Shown piece by piece: positions 16,984-25,696 of a stretch of DNA of 64,000 nt. This DNA is from Sunxiuqinia sp963678245. Its GTDB lineage: Bacteria; Bacteroidota; Bacteroidia; Bacteroidales; Prolixibacteraceae. The translations under genes and the position numbers were made by a program. Numbering within the stretch: the first letter of the stretch is position 1; every line of letters starts with the position of its first letter. Below the pieces are notes generated by a model. It made no database searches. It was given only the letters and a program-made list of their open reading frames with translations, and had not been told where the DNA came from. The stretch lies in assembly GCA_965140765.1 (NCBI GenBank), contig OZ223307.1, positions 372,001 to 436,000 on the forward strand. The letters are read 5' to 3'.

Positions 16984-17877
16984 ATGACAGCAAATAAAAT
17001 TAAAGTTGGACTAATACAACAAAGCAATATCGGAGATATCGATCAGAACAAAGCAAAACTGGCGGTAAACATTGCCGACTGTGCTAAAAAAGGAGCAGGA
17101 CTTGTGGTGCTTCAAGAGCTCCACAACAGCCCTTATTTTTGCCAAACTGAAGATGTCAATTCATTCGATCTCGCTGAAACAATTCCCGGCCCATCAACTC
17201 AATATTATTCTGAATTAGCAAAAAAACACGAGCTGGTGCTGGTCACTTCCCTATTCGAAAAGAGAGCCGCCGGCATCTATCACAATACAGCGGTTGTATT
17301 TGAAAAAGATGGAAGCATCGCCGGCAAATACCGTAAAATGCATATCCCGGATGATCCGGGCTTTTATGAAAAATTCTACTTCACACCCGGTGACTTAGGC
17401 TTTCATCCCATTGAAACGTCTATTGGTAAACTAGGCGTATTGGTATGCTGGGATCAATGGTATCCCGAGGCTGCCCGCTTAATGGCTATGGCTGGCGCCG
17501 AGATGCTCATTTATCCCACTGCAATTGGATGGGATCCGCGTGATGACGAGCAAGAAAAAGATCGCCAACGTAATTCCTGGATTACCATTCAACGTTCGCA
17601 CGCAGTGGCCAATGGTGTTCCGGTAATCAGCGTCAATCGCGTTGGACATGAACCCGATCCATCCCAACAATCAGAGGGAATTCAATTTTGGGGAAACAGT
17701 TTTGTAGCCGGACCGCAGGGTGAACTTTTACAACAAGCACCTTCTGATACTGAACAAAATTTGCTGGTTGAAATAGACTTAACCCGATCCGAAGAAGTAC
17801 GACGCATCTGGCCATTTTTCCGTGATCGCAGAATTAGCAGCTATACCGATATTACCAAACGTTTTTTACTCGACTAA
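16984..17877 (+). CDS. aguB: N-carbamoylputrescine amidase
   Basis: A nitrilase-superfamily amidase that turns N-carbamoylputrescine into putrescine, CO2 and ammonia. The frame is open from 16933 inside aguA, but MTANKIKVGLIQQ at 16984 begins right before the first core strand and gives 297 residues, the usual length. The Glu-Lys-Cys triad is visible: VVLQELHNSPYF, GKYRKMHIPDD and VLVCWDQWYPEAARL. The plant-type carbamoylputrescine motif set and the partner aguA make the call specific. Its stop overlaps the stop of the convergent ponA gene by 4 bases. Confidence 0.95.
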   Translation: MTANKIKVGLIQQSNIGDIDQNKAKLAVNIADCAKKGAGLVVLQELHNSPYFCQTEDVNSFDLAETIPGPSTQYYSELAKKHELVLVTSLFEKRAAGIYHNTAVVFEKDGSIAGKYRKMHIPDDPGFYEKFYFTPGDLGFHPIETSIGKLGVLVCWDQWYPEAARLMAMAGAEMLIYPTAIGWDPRDDEQEKDRQRNSWITIQRSHAVANGVPVISVNRVGHEPDPSQQSEGIQFWGNSFVAGPQGELLQQAPSDTEQNLLVEIDLTRSEEVRRIWPFFRDRRISSYTDITKRFLLD

Positions 17878-20216
17878 AAGAAGTCTTCAAACTGAGCTGG
17901 CTTCTTATTGGTGTCATTTTGTTCTTCGCAATCCAAATCCATAATGAAATTGGTTGGTTTTTCAAACTCATGGTCAGGCTTGTATTCGAGTGTTTTGTCG
18001 GCATAAACTTTCTTCATAAACCGCCCCCAAACCGGCAAGGCCATATTAGCTCCCTGTCCGGTTGAGATGTCATCAAAGTGGATGCTTCTCAAATCTGCAC
18101 CTGTCCATACACCGGCAGCAATTTGTGGTGTCACTCCCATAAACCATCCATCAGAATGGTTCTGTGTAGTTCCTGTTTTTCCTGCAATAGGTCCTTGAAT
18201 TTGTCCATAAACCGAATGCCAACGGACACGTCTACCAGTTCCACTATCAATCACTCCTCGAAGTAGGTTAATCATCAGATAAGCAGTTTGTTCATCAATA
18301 GCATCGTGCCGTTCAGGACGGAAGCGGGCAATTACATTGCCATGCTTATCTTCAATATGTGTAACAAAAATGGGTTGGGTATAAACACCTTTATTGGCAA
18401 AAGTTCCGTAGGCTCCAACCATTTCATACAAAGTAATGTCCGATGTTCCTAAATACATTGAATAAACAGGATCAATTCGGCTATACACTCCCATTTTATG
18501 CATCACATCAACCACCGACTGCGGATTATACTGCTTCATCACCCAACCTGAAATATTATTCACCGAATTAGCCAGTCCCCACTTTAGGGTAACCATTTCG
18601 CCTTCACGTTCACTTCCTGAGTTTTTAGCTTCCCAAATAGTTCCATCCGGCATGACGAATTGCTGGCGAACGTTGGGCACTTTGGTACATGGCGACAAGC
18701 CATTTTGCATGGCAAGTGTATACAAAAATGGTTTTACGGTTGATCCAACTTGTCGTTTTCCTCCTTTCACCATGTCGTACATAAAATGCTTATAATTGGG
18801 GCCTCCAACATAGGCACGGACTTGCCCGGTGGCGAGATCCATCGCCATAAAAGAAGAACGAAAATAACTCAAGTAATGACGAATTGAATCCAACGGAGTC
18901 ATGATTGTATCTTTATCGCCCTCCCAGGTAAAAATCTCCATTTCAACTGGTTGCTCAAACACCTTGCGAATTTGGTTAAAATTCTTTCCTTCAAGCCTCA
19001 ACACCCGATAGCGTTCACTTTGTCTAATTTTCCGGTTCAACAAGTCATCGACCTCTTTGTTGTTCATATCTCCCGAGAAAGGGGGATTTTGAAGAGATTT
19101 TAAATGTTTATTGAAGTCGGGCTGCAAATCCAGTTTTAAATGATCTTCGACTGCCTCTTCAGCATACCGTTGCATGCGCGAATCAATTGTCGTATAGATT
19201 TTCAGTCCATCTTCATACAAATCATATTTGGTTCCATCCGGTTTAAAGTTCTTTTGGCACCATCCAAACAAAGGGTTTGTCTCCCATTCAACTGAATCTT
19301 CTTCATATTTTATTTGTTGCCACGAAGCGTATTTACTCCGCTCAGGTTTTGAAGCGCCCATTGTTATTCGCAAATATTCTCGGAAATATGGAGCAAGTCC
19401 ACGCTTAAAATCTTCCTTCTGATAGTCTAATCCCAAAGGAAGTGCACTAATGGAGTCATAGGCTTGCTGATCAATATATCCATATTTTTGCATTTGAGCT
19501 AATACTGTATTTCGTCGCTTTTTAGTAAGCTCCGGGCGACGCAACGGATTATAAAGTGAAGAGTTTTTCGCCATTCCAACAAACATGGCAGCCTGATGCA
19601 TTTTCAATGAATCCGGCTCAGTATTGAAATAAATACGCGAAGCAGACTTAATTCCGACAGCAAGGTTTAAAAAATCATACTTATTTAAATACATCGTCAG
19701 TATTTCTTCCTTTGTATAGCTTTTCTCCAGCTTAACGGCAATCACCCATTCCTTAAATTTGCGTAGCACCAACTCGAGCTTACTCTCAAATTGCTGGCGA
19801 GGAAAAAGCATTTTAGCCAATTGCTGGCTAATTGTACTACCGCCACCAGAGCTGCTATCGCCGGTAATCACGCCTTTCACAACGCGCAACAGCCCCCGCA
19901 AGTCAATTCCTGAATGGTTATAATAGCGAACATCTTCGGTCGCAACCAATGCCTCGATTAACTCAGGTGGTAAATTATCATAATTCACATAACTCCGGTT
20001 TTCCCTGAAATAACGACCCAACACCTTGTGGTCGCGAGAAATAACATCTGAGGCTAACAAACTCTGAGGATTTTCCAGCTCGCGAAAAGTGGGCATCTCC
20101 CCCATTTTGCCCTTTGCAATAAAAAAGAATAGGCCGAAAACCATCAACAGTCCCAAAAAGAATAACGACCAAAATCCGTACGTATATTTTTTAAAATTTT
20201 TCTTCTCTTTTTCCAT
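17874..20216 (-). CDS. mrcA: Class A penicillin-binding protein (PBP1A type)
   Basis: A bifunctional peptidoglycan glycosyltransferase/transpeptidase anchored in the inner membrane. 780 residues. One membrane helix at about 12-33, then the GT51 domain with TEDVRYYNHSGIDLRGLL (catalytic Glu), STISQQLAKMLFPRQ and KEEILTMYLNKYDF. The transpeptidase has GSTVKPFLY (nucleophile Ser near 492), SVNN and GKTGTTQNHSDGWF (near 678). The protein ends in a low-complexity acidic tail. It is convergent with aguB and appears to be transcribed alone; CAAATATA at 20245 reads as a TATATTTG -7 box on its strand. Confidence 0.95.
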   Translation of the reverse strand: MEKEKKNFKKYTYGFWSLFFLGLLMVFGLFFFIAKGKMGEMPTFRELENPQSLLASDVISRDHKVLGRYFRENRSYVNYDNLPPELIEALVATEDVRYYNHSGIDLRGLLRVVKGVITGDSSSGGGSTISQQLAKMLFPRQQFESKLELVLRKFKEWVIAVKLEKSYTKEEILTMYLNKYDFLNLAVGIKSASRIYFNTEPDSLKMHQAAMFVGMAKNSSLYNPLRRPELTKKRRNTVLAQMQKYGYIDQQAYDSISALPLGLDYQKEDFKRGLAPYFREYLRITMGASKPERSKYASWQQIKYEEDSVEWETNPLFGWCQKNFKPDGTKYDLYEDGLKIYTTIDSRMQRYAEEAVEDHLKLDLQPDFNKHLKSLQNPPFSGDMNNKEVDDLLNRKIRQSERYRVLRLEGKNFNQIRKVFEQPVEMEIFTWEGDKDTIMTPLDSIRHYLSYFRSSFMAMDLATGQVRAYVGGPNYKHFMYDMVKGGKRQVGSTVKPFLYTLAMQNGLSPCTKVPNVRQQFVMPDGTIWEAKNSGSEREGEMVTLKWGLANSVNNISGWVMKQYNPQSVVDVMHKMGVYSRIDPVYSMYLGTSDITLYEMVGAYGTFANKGVYTQPIFVTHIEDKHGNVIARFRPERHDAIDEQTAYLMINLLRGVIDSGTGRRVRWHSVYGQIQGPIAGKTGTTQNHSDGWFMGVTPQIAAGVWTGADLRSIHFDDISTGQGANMALPVWGRFMKKVYADKTLEYKPDHEFEKPTNFIMDLDCEEQNDTNKKPAQFEDFF

Positions 20217-20840
20217 CCGAAAATTGTATAGTGAGTATTGGAGACAAATATAACGAAAGGAATAAGAATATTATTTTTTGTTATTTCAAAACGATGCTGG
20301 GAATTTCACTTTACTGCACCAAGTCGTGATCAGCGGAACCCATCCGGACTAAATGTTTCGTGCTGAGAGAAAAGCGGAATAACGGAGTTCATCGTGACTT
20401 GAAAGAGTAGATTATTGTGGCTCCCTGTTCAACTCGGATTGGTTCATAATTAACTCGCCGTCGAAAAAATACTACTCGTTCCCTTAAAACTTTAACTCGT
20501 CTAATGTGTGAGATGAATTTAGCAATGGCAGATGTATATGCTCACTTTGCGGAGTTACTATCTTTTGACAAATTTTAAAAACAGGATGTACTTCCGAAAC
20601 AATTTTTACTATAATAAATTGACTACTTTGGTAGTTTTTGATAAACTAGTCATAAATAAAGTGTTATTCACAGGTAAATCGTATTGTAAATAGCACCTTT
20701 TGTTACACCTATAGAAAAAATAAGAGGAATAAAAGTTCTATTTTACATACGTTATGGGCAAGCTGAACAGGAAGCCTGCAAATCCAATATCACATATGGT
20801 AAACATAGGCTTTACATTGTAAAAATAGTAGAAAGCAGAC
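20217..20840. other. AT-rich intergenic region, left border of the accessory island
   Basis: No gene of note; a 25-codon frame at about 20501-20575 is not recognised. The first 40 bases carry the likely penicillin-binding-protein promoter (minus strand). From about 20580 base composition turns strongly AT-rich, as in the four genes that follow. A TACGTTATGGGC segment at about 20749-20760 resembles the 3' ends of the hairpins found later between those genes. Confidence 0.4.
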
Positions 20841-21272
20841 ATGATAATAAGAAATATAAAGACGAAGGATGTAGAGACGGTTGTGGAACTTTGGTATCAA
20901 ACATCAATAATCGCACATGATTTCATTCCTGAGAGTTATTGGGGAAAGAATAAAGATGCAATGGCATCAATTTATTTACCAAATTCGGAAACTTATGTTG
21001 CAATTGAAGATGAAAAGATTGTTGGTTTTGTTTCAATGGCAGAAAATATTTTAGCTGCAATCTTTGTAGAAAAAAAAATTCAAGGAAAAGGAATTGGTAA
21101 AAAACTTTTAAACTTTATTAAAAGGAGAAGAAATAGAATTCAACTTAAAGCTTATAAGAGAAATACAAAAACAGTTGATTTTTACACAAGTCAGGATTTT
21201 AAAATTATATCCGAAAATAAGGAAAAAGAGACAGGTGAATATGAATATCTAATGCAATGGATAAAAGAATAA
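20841..21272 (+). CDS. GNAT-family N-acetyltransferase
   Basis: A 143-residue acetyl-CoA-dependent acetyltransferase. It starts IRNIKTKDVETVVELW, typical of YjaB/TacT-like single-domain GNATs, has the central strand VGFVSMAENILAAIFVEKK and the acetyl-CoA loop QGKGIGKKLL (about residues 80-89), then VDFYTSQDFKI as the final beta-bulge element. The substrate cannot be told: small amines, antibiotics or charged tRNAs are all possible. No antitoxin gene precedes it, so a toxin role is not supported. It is low in GC and first of four same-strand genes separated by hairpins, apart from the 12-base gap to the next gene. Confidence 0.88.
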   Translation: MIIRNIKTKDVETVVELWYQTSIIAHDFIPESYWGKNKDAMASIYLPNSETYVAIEDEKIVGFVSMAENILAAIFVEKKIQGKGIGKKLLNFIKRRRNRIQLKAYKRNTKTVDFYTSQDFKIISENKEKETGEYEYLMQWIKE

Positions 21273-21284
21273 AAAGAGTACAAA

Positions 21285-22064
21285 ATGACTAATAAAAACA
21301 ATAGTGATTGGTTTACGATTGAGAAAATTGATGACAATACATCTATAATAAGTGAATACAAGCATTGGGAAGAAACACATTGTTATGTGCTAAATGGAAC
21401 AAAAAAATGTTTACTAATTGATACGGGACTTGGAGTTGAAAATATTTTAGAACAAGTACAAAAACTAACGGATAAACCTGTTACAGTAGTTACAACACAC
21501 GTACACTTTGACCATTTTGGCGGACATAAATATTTCCCTGACTTTTATGTACACGAAGCAGAAATAGAATGGATAAATGGAGGATTCCCATTGACAATAG
21601 AACAGGTTAGAAACTTTTTAATAGAAGAACCATGCGATTTTCCCAAAGATTTTGATGTTAACGGTTACGACCTTTTTAAAGGAATTCCGACAAGAGTGCT
21701 AAAAGATAACGATACTATTGAATTGGGAGAACGAACAATACAAGTTTTGCATACTCCGGGACATTCTCCAGGGCATATGTGCTTTTATGAAAAAGAGAAA
21801 GGCTATTTATACACAGGAGACTTGATTTATATGGATGTATTGTTTGCGGATTTTCCATCAACAGACCCAATTGCTTATATGAATTCAATAAAGAAATTAT
21901 TGCCTTTGACTGTAACGAAAATTTTACCGGCACATCACAGTTTAAATGTCCCGTTGTCGATTATTAAAGATATGAATAAAGCCTTTTCTGAATTGTTCGA
22001 GAATCGAAAATTAAAACATGGAAGTGGAACATTTACATATGAGAATTTTGGAATAAGACTCTGA
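21285..22064 (+). CDS. Metallo-beta-lactamase-fold hydrolase
   Basis: A 259-residue cytoplasmic protein of the MBL-fold superfamily. The first metal motif is THVHFDHFGGH (near residues 71-81; HxHxDH present), the second His is in HTPGHSPGHMCFYE, the bridging Asp in LYTGDLIYMD and the last His in LPAHHSLN. All zinc ligands look present, so it should be active, probably on a thioester, lactone or phosphoester. There is no signal peptide and no beta-lactamase-specific signature, so it should not be called a resistance enzyme. It lies 12 bases after the GNAT gene. Confidence 0.88.
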   Translation: MTNKNNSDWFTIEKIDDNTSIISEYKHWEETHCYVLNGTKKCLLIDTGLGVENILEQVQKLTDKPVTVVTTHVHFDHFGGHKYFPDFYVHEAEIEWINGGFPLTIEQVRNFLIEEPCDFPKDFDVNGYDLFKGIPTRVLKDNDTIELGERTIQVLHTPGHSPGHMCFYEKEKGYLYTGDLIYMDVLFADFPSTDPIAYMNSIKKLLPLTVTKILPAHHSLNVPLSIIKDMNKAFSELFENRKLKHGSGTFTYENFGIRL

Positions 22065-22095
22065 AAATAAGAAAAATGGTTAAATAAAACCCAGC

Positions 22096-22228
22096 CCATA
22101 ACATTGTGTAAAATTAAGCGCTGGCGAAGTGCTGTATTTCAGCCTCCTGTCCCGCTTCAGCTTCTTTGTTTATGCGGACTGGAACGATGCTCAAAATCCG
22201 CGCCTTATCTTACAAGTAACCGTTATGC
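22096..22228 (+). repeat. attC-like imperfect hairpin
   Basis: The ends are complementary (CATAAC at 22097-22102, GTTATG at 22222-22227). Further pairing follows inward: TTGTGTAAAATTAAGCGC against the complement of GCGCCTTATCTTACAAG, with small bulges. The whole is about 133 bases, GC-richer than its surroundings and placed exactly between two genes, with the next start 10 bases beyond. This is the size and form of integron attC sites, though the end motif only partly fits RYYYAAC/GTTRRRY. Confidence 0.5.
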
Positions 22229-22237
22229 ACAATTAAG

Positions 22238-22996
22238 ATGAAGAAACAAATAACATTTATCACACTGATTTTAATCTTTAAACTTGGGATTTCTCAGGAG
22301 TTAAAAAAAGATAATTATGAGACAGTCAAAACATTTGTTGATTTCATTAAGAATAATGAAATCGATAAGATAAAAACTCTGATTACATACCCTTTAAGGA
22401 GAGAGTATCCGCTTTCAGATATTGACAATGAGATTGAATTTGAAAAACGATACACGGAAATATTTGATGATAGTTTGAAAAACATGATTATTTCATCAAA
22501 TATCGACACAGACTGGTCAGCTGTCGGTTGGAGAGGGATAATGTTTAATAATGGTGATTTATGGCTTAATTATGATAGTCGATTATTATCAGTAAACTAT
22601 CAATCAGGGTTTGAACAGGATAAAAGAATTGAGTTAATTAAAAAGGACAAAACTTATATTCACGAAAGCTTAAAAGATTTTGAAGAACCAATTTTAATAA
22701 TTGAAACAAAAAAATTCAAAATTAGAATTGATAAACTGTATAATGCTAAATACAGATATGCTTCTTGGTCTATAGATTCTACAATGAGTGAAAAACCCGA
22801 TTTGATAATCAACGATGGAAATTGGATTTCAGAAGGTAGCGGAGGAAATCATAGATATGAATTTATCAATAGAAATTACAAATATGATTGTATCATTAAT
22901 ATATTAGGAGCAGCTGACACTCCGCCTGCAGAACTTGTGGTTTATCAGGATGATAAAAAAATACTAAATGAACAAGGACAAATAAAAAGAAAATAA
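22238..22996 (+). CDS. Secreted protein of unknown function
   Basis: A 252-residue protein with a signal peptide (MKKQITFITLILIFKLGISQ, cleavage near residue 20). The rest is hydrophilic and mixed alpha/beta. It opens with a helical segment YETVKTFVDFIKNNEIDKIK like NTF2-type or DUF4348-type secreted domains, and has a long basic middle part. No catalytic motif and no membrane segment are visible. I do not recognise the family. It is flanked on both sides by the attC-like hairpins, so it may travel as a unit. Confidence 0.75.
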   Translation: MKKQITFITLILIFKLGISQELKKDNYETVKTFVDFIKNNEIDKIKTLITYPLRREYPLSDIDNEIEFEKRYTEIFDDSLKNMIISSNIDTDWSAVGWRGIMFNNGDLWLNYDSRLLSVNYQSGFEQDKRIELIKKDKTYIHESLKDFEEPILIIETKKFKIRIDKLYNAKYRYASWSIDSTMSEKPDLIINDGNWISEGSGGNHRYEFINRNYKYDCIINILGAADTPPAELVVYQDDKKILNEQGQIKRK

Positions 22997-22998
22997 AA

Positions 22999-23133
22999 GT
23001 GCATACCAAAGTGTAAATTGCATTGCGGGGTTCGTGGTGTGTCGTACGCAGGATTCTCGCAATATCGTTCCGTCCGTGCCGGACAGGAACGCTATCTGAA
23101 ATCCGCCCCGACAACATGTACTAACCGTTAGCA
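22999..23133 (+). repeat. attC-like imperfect hairpin, second copy
   Basis: A GC-rich stretch of about 135 bases. The inner stem CGTTCCGTCCG (about 23074-23084) pairs with CGGACAGGAACG with one bulged base; around it GGATT pairs with AAATCC, and further out TTGCGGGG pairs with CCCCGACAA. The right end is CCGTTAGCA; the left end GTGCATAC is a poor match to it. Sequence differs from the first copy while form and position are alike, which is usual for attC sites. Confidence 0.45.
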
Positions 23134-23175
23134 AAAATATAAAGAATTCGTCTACACAGAATAAAAACTTGAAAT

Positions 23176-24069
23176 ATGATGAAAAAGACATGTTTAATAA
23201 CTGGAGGAAATTCTGGAATTGGAAAGCAAGCTGCTATTCAATTGGCACAAACTGGATTTCATGTCATAATTGGAGTTAGAAATTTAAAACGTGGAGAGAT
23301 TGCACTTGCAGAGATTAAAGAGAAATCGGAGCAAAATGACATTGAATTATTACAGATTAACATGTCATTGAAAAAATCAATTTTAGATGCGTCACTTGAA
23401 TTGAAAAAAAGAATTGATAAGTTGGATGTATTAATTCATAACGCCGCCGACTTTGATATTGCACGAAAGAAACCTGAAAAATCCGTAGATGGAATAGAAA
23501 CTATTTGGGCGACAAATCAAATTGGACCAGTTTTGCTGACGGGTTCTGTAATGAACTTGATTAGAAAAAGTGAGCAAGGCAGAATTATAACAATTGCTTC
23601 CCAAGGGTTAGTGATGCATCCAAAATTGACGGTTGATTTAAAAGACCCTGAATTTGAAAAAAGAAAATTTAGTGTGCCAAATGCTTATTATCAATCGAAA
23701 CTTGCACAGGTTATGTACACTTATTGGCTATCTGAACAGCTTAAATATACTGGCATAACCGTAAATTGCATTCGAGTAACAAATGTAAAAGTTGATACTA
23801 GTCGCTATCCCAATATTTCAGGATTTATGAAATTTCTTTATTCAATGAAAAGCAGATTTTCAATTTCACCTGAAGATATGGCGAAAACCTACACTTATTT
23901 GGCATCGTCCCCGGATATAAATACAACGACTGGGAAATACTTTAATGAAAAAAATAAAACAGTTACTTCATCACCATACAGTTTGAAAAAGGAAAATATT
24001 GATGCGGTTATCAAATTAACTTTGAAATATATTGAACAAAACAATTTCGCTAACACTTTACATAAGTAA
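23176..24069 (+). CDS. Short-chain dehydrogenase/reductase
   Basis: A 297-residue NAD(P)-dependent oxidoreductase with a Rossmann fold. Motifs: TGGNSGIG (residues 9-16, cofactor glycine loop), LDVLIHNAA, IITIASQG for the catalytic Ser strand, and AYYQSKLAQ (Tyr-x-x-x-Lys). The order and the R in GVRNLKRGE after strand 2 suggest NADPH use and a retinol-dehydrogenase-like/WW-oxidoreductase-like branch. Substrate unknown. It is AT-rich and the fourth gene of the hairpin-separated set; 42 bases lie between the preceding hairpin and its start. Confidence 0.9.
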   Translation: MMKKTCLITGGNSGIGKQAAIQLAQTGFHVIIGVRNLKRGEIALAEIKEKSEQNDIELLQINMSLKKSILDASLELKKRIDKLDVLIHNAADFDIARKKPEKSVDGIETIWATNQIGPVLLTGSVMNLIRKSEQGRIITIASQGLVMHPKLTVDLKDPEFEKRKFSVPNAYYQSKLAQVMYTYWLSEQLKYTGITVNCIRVTNVKVDTSRYPNISGFMKFLYSMKSRFSISPEDMAKTYTYLASSPDINTTTGKYFNEKNKTVTSSPYSLKKENIDAVIKLTLKYIEQNNFANTLHK

Positions 24070-24366
24070 TGGCAGGCAATGTAGTAAATATCAAAGTTTA
24101 TAACTCGCTCAAACTGCGTAGCGGTTTGACAGGAAAGTGCCACGAAATACGCCACTACTCATACAATATAGCGGTGTAGTGCATTAAAAAAGACAATGCA
24201 ACTGGCTAATTTAAATTCTAACAATAAATTTATTTTAACAAAAGAAGACTAGATCAATTACCTATAAACAAAGGATTTCGCAGATGTGTCATAAAATTGT
24301 CATAATGATTTTCATAGAACAACGATTGGTTATACATAGTTTTGGATTAACAAAAAAATATAAACT
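24070..24366. other. Intergenic region with local hairpins
   Basis: Contains TCAAAC/GTTTGA (about 24109-24131) and GCCACTAC/GTAGTGC (about 24149-24181) stems. This could be a degenerate third hairpin of the attC-like series, but there is no GTTAnnn end and the outer arms barely pair. No gene seen. Confidence 0.35.
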
Positions 24367-24934
24367 ATGAATGAAAATCAGTTAGCGAAAAAAGTAAAAA
24401 CACTTAGAAAAAGAAAAGGATATCCCAAGAAGCTCTTGCAGAGATTTCTGGACTCAGTCTTAGGACTGTTCAGAGAATAGAAAATGAAAATAGAAATCCA
24501 TCAGGTGATTCTTAAAAAAAGACTATCAACAGCGCTTAGAAGTTTCACCGGACTATTTAACGGAATGGGAATCAAATGAGAATTCTAACTTTTTATTAAT
24601 TTTTGCTTTCTCTCCAATTCTGTGTATAATAAATCCATTTTTAGCAATTTTAGGACCCTTGATATTACGGTCTATAAAGAAAAACCAAATACGCGGTGTT
24701 AAAAGATTAGGAGTAAGAATTTTTAAAATTTAAACAATCTGGATAGTGTTGTTTTTCGTCTTCAGAACAATAAGTTTTCTTAGATTAAAATACATTATCC
24801 AAAACACACAAACTTTTATTGGTAACGAATGGGATTCTTTTATGTACGATATTGAAAATCAATTTTATTTGAAAACATTTTTATTATTAACAACACCTTT
24901 TTCATCTTATCTATTACCTACAAAACGTACATAA
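24367..24934 (+). pseudogene. Frameshifted HTH (XRE) regulator with C-terminal membrane segments
   Basis: From ATG 24367 the frame reads MNENQLAKKVKTLRKRKGY, then shifts to QEALAEISGLSLRTVQRIEN (helix-turn-helix), then at about 24510 to RLEVSPDYLTEWESNENSNF and hydrophobic helices to a stop at 24732, and continues with a further hydrophobic piece from about 24746 to 24934 (FFVFRTISFL...). Together these match a common Bacteroidota protein type, an N-terminal Cro/C1 domain followed by two to four membrane helices. At least two frameshifts and an in-frame stop make it inactive, unless the sequence has errors here. Confidence 0.75.
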
Positions 24935-24978
24935 ACAACCAATCTAACAAATCAAAATTGACTATAAATCGACTTATC

Positions 24979-25415
24979 ATGAAGAATTATTTATTCCTAT
25001 CCATTTTTCTCTTCATTACTGCTTATAGTCAAAAACATAAACAAACTCACAACAGTATATTGAATCTTTCAAATATTACATAATTAATTACCAAGCTATA
25101 TATGATGCGTTTCAGGATTCCGTAAAAAGTTTGCTAACCAACGATTCATATATTTCTATTATTGGAGATTCAACATTTAATATTACAAATGATTTGGGAG
25201 AATTTCTTTTTAATGGAAAAAACTTCGGATATAAGATAATCAATGACTCTCTAATTCTCTCCAATGATAAACAGAGATTGTCATATAAGATATTAGAGCT
25301 TAATCCAAATTCATTCAAGTTAGAGGTTGATAACAAATATTTTGACAAAATTGACTTGATTAAACCCAGAGACAAAAGCCGAAGAGTTGAACAGACAGTA
25401 AAAATTGAATATTAA
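24979..25415 (+). pseudogene. Frameshifted secreted protein of unknown function
   Basis: An ATG at 24979 begins a signal peptide (MKNYLFLSIFLFITAYSQ) whose frame ends at 25083. Another frame open from about 25045 continues with QQYIESFKYYIINYQAIYDA and runs to a stop at 25415, about 120 residues in all, including SYISIIGDSTFNI and a lipocalin-like run of short strands. One frameshift near 25040 would join them. The family is not recognised. It follows the broken regulator in the same AT-rich stretch. Confidence 0.6.
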
Positions 25416-25607
25416 AAACAGGCTTTTAGCCCAGAGAACTGATCGTATTGCAGTAGTAAAAAAGTGGTGATAATCTATGCAGACGAGCTCTGATGGCTTA
25501 TTTTGTATCACAAGCCTACTCCACTCTTTCGTTCTTTCTGGTTATTGATAAAAGATAAGAAAATGTAAACTTGGGAATTGCATATGGCAGACGGGGATCA
25601 TAGCGGT

Positions 25608-25678
25608 CTGACATGTCAGGCCTTGCGCCTACTTTCTTGCGGGTCAGACAGGATTTCCGTTGAAAATCCTGTCTGACC
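25608..25678. repeat. Two palindromes sharing a GTCTGAC core
   Basis: CTGACATGTCAG (25608-25619) is a perfect 12-base palindrome. 22 bases later a perfect 15-bp stem begins (25642-25656 with 25664-25678, loop CCGTTGA) whose outer part is GGTCAGACAGG. Both contain GTCTGAC or its complement. There is no T run, so it is not a usual terminator; it may be a REP-like element or mark the end of the accessory island. Confidence 0.6.
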
Positions 25679-25696
25679 ATATACAACAAGTGACCG

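Noticed and set aside
20841..21272. GNAT as a TacT-type toxin
   Set aside because: TacT toxins follow a DUF1778 antitoxin gene; the upstream 600 bases contain no gene.
21285..22064. Metallo-beta-lactamase fold protein as an antibiotic-resistance enzyme
   Set aside because: No signal peptide and no class B lactamase signature; the superfamily is mostly non-lactamase hydrolases.
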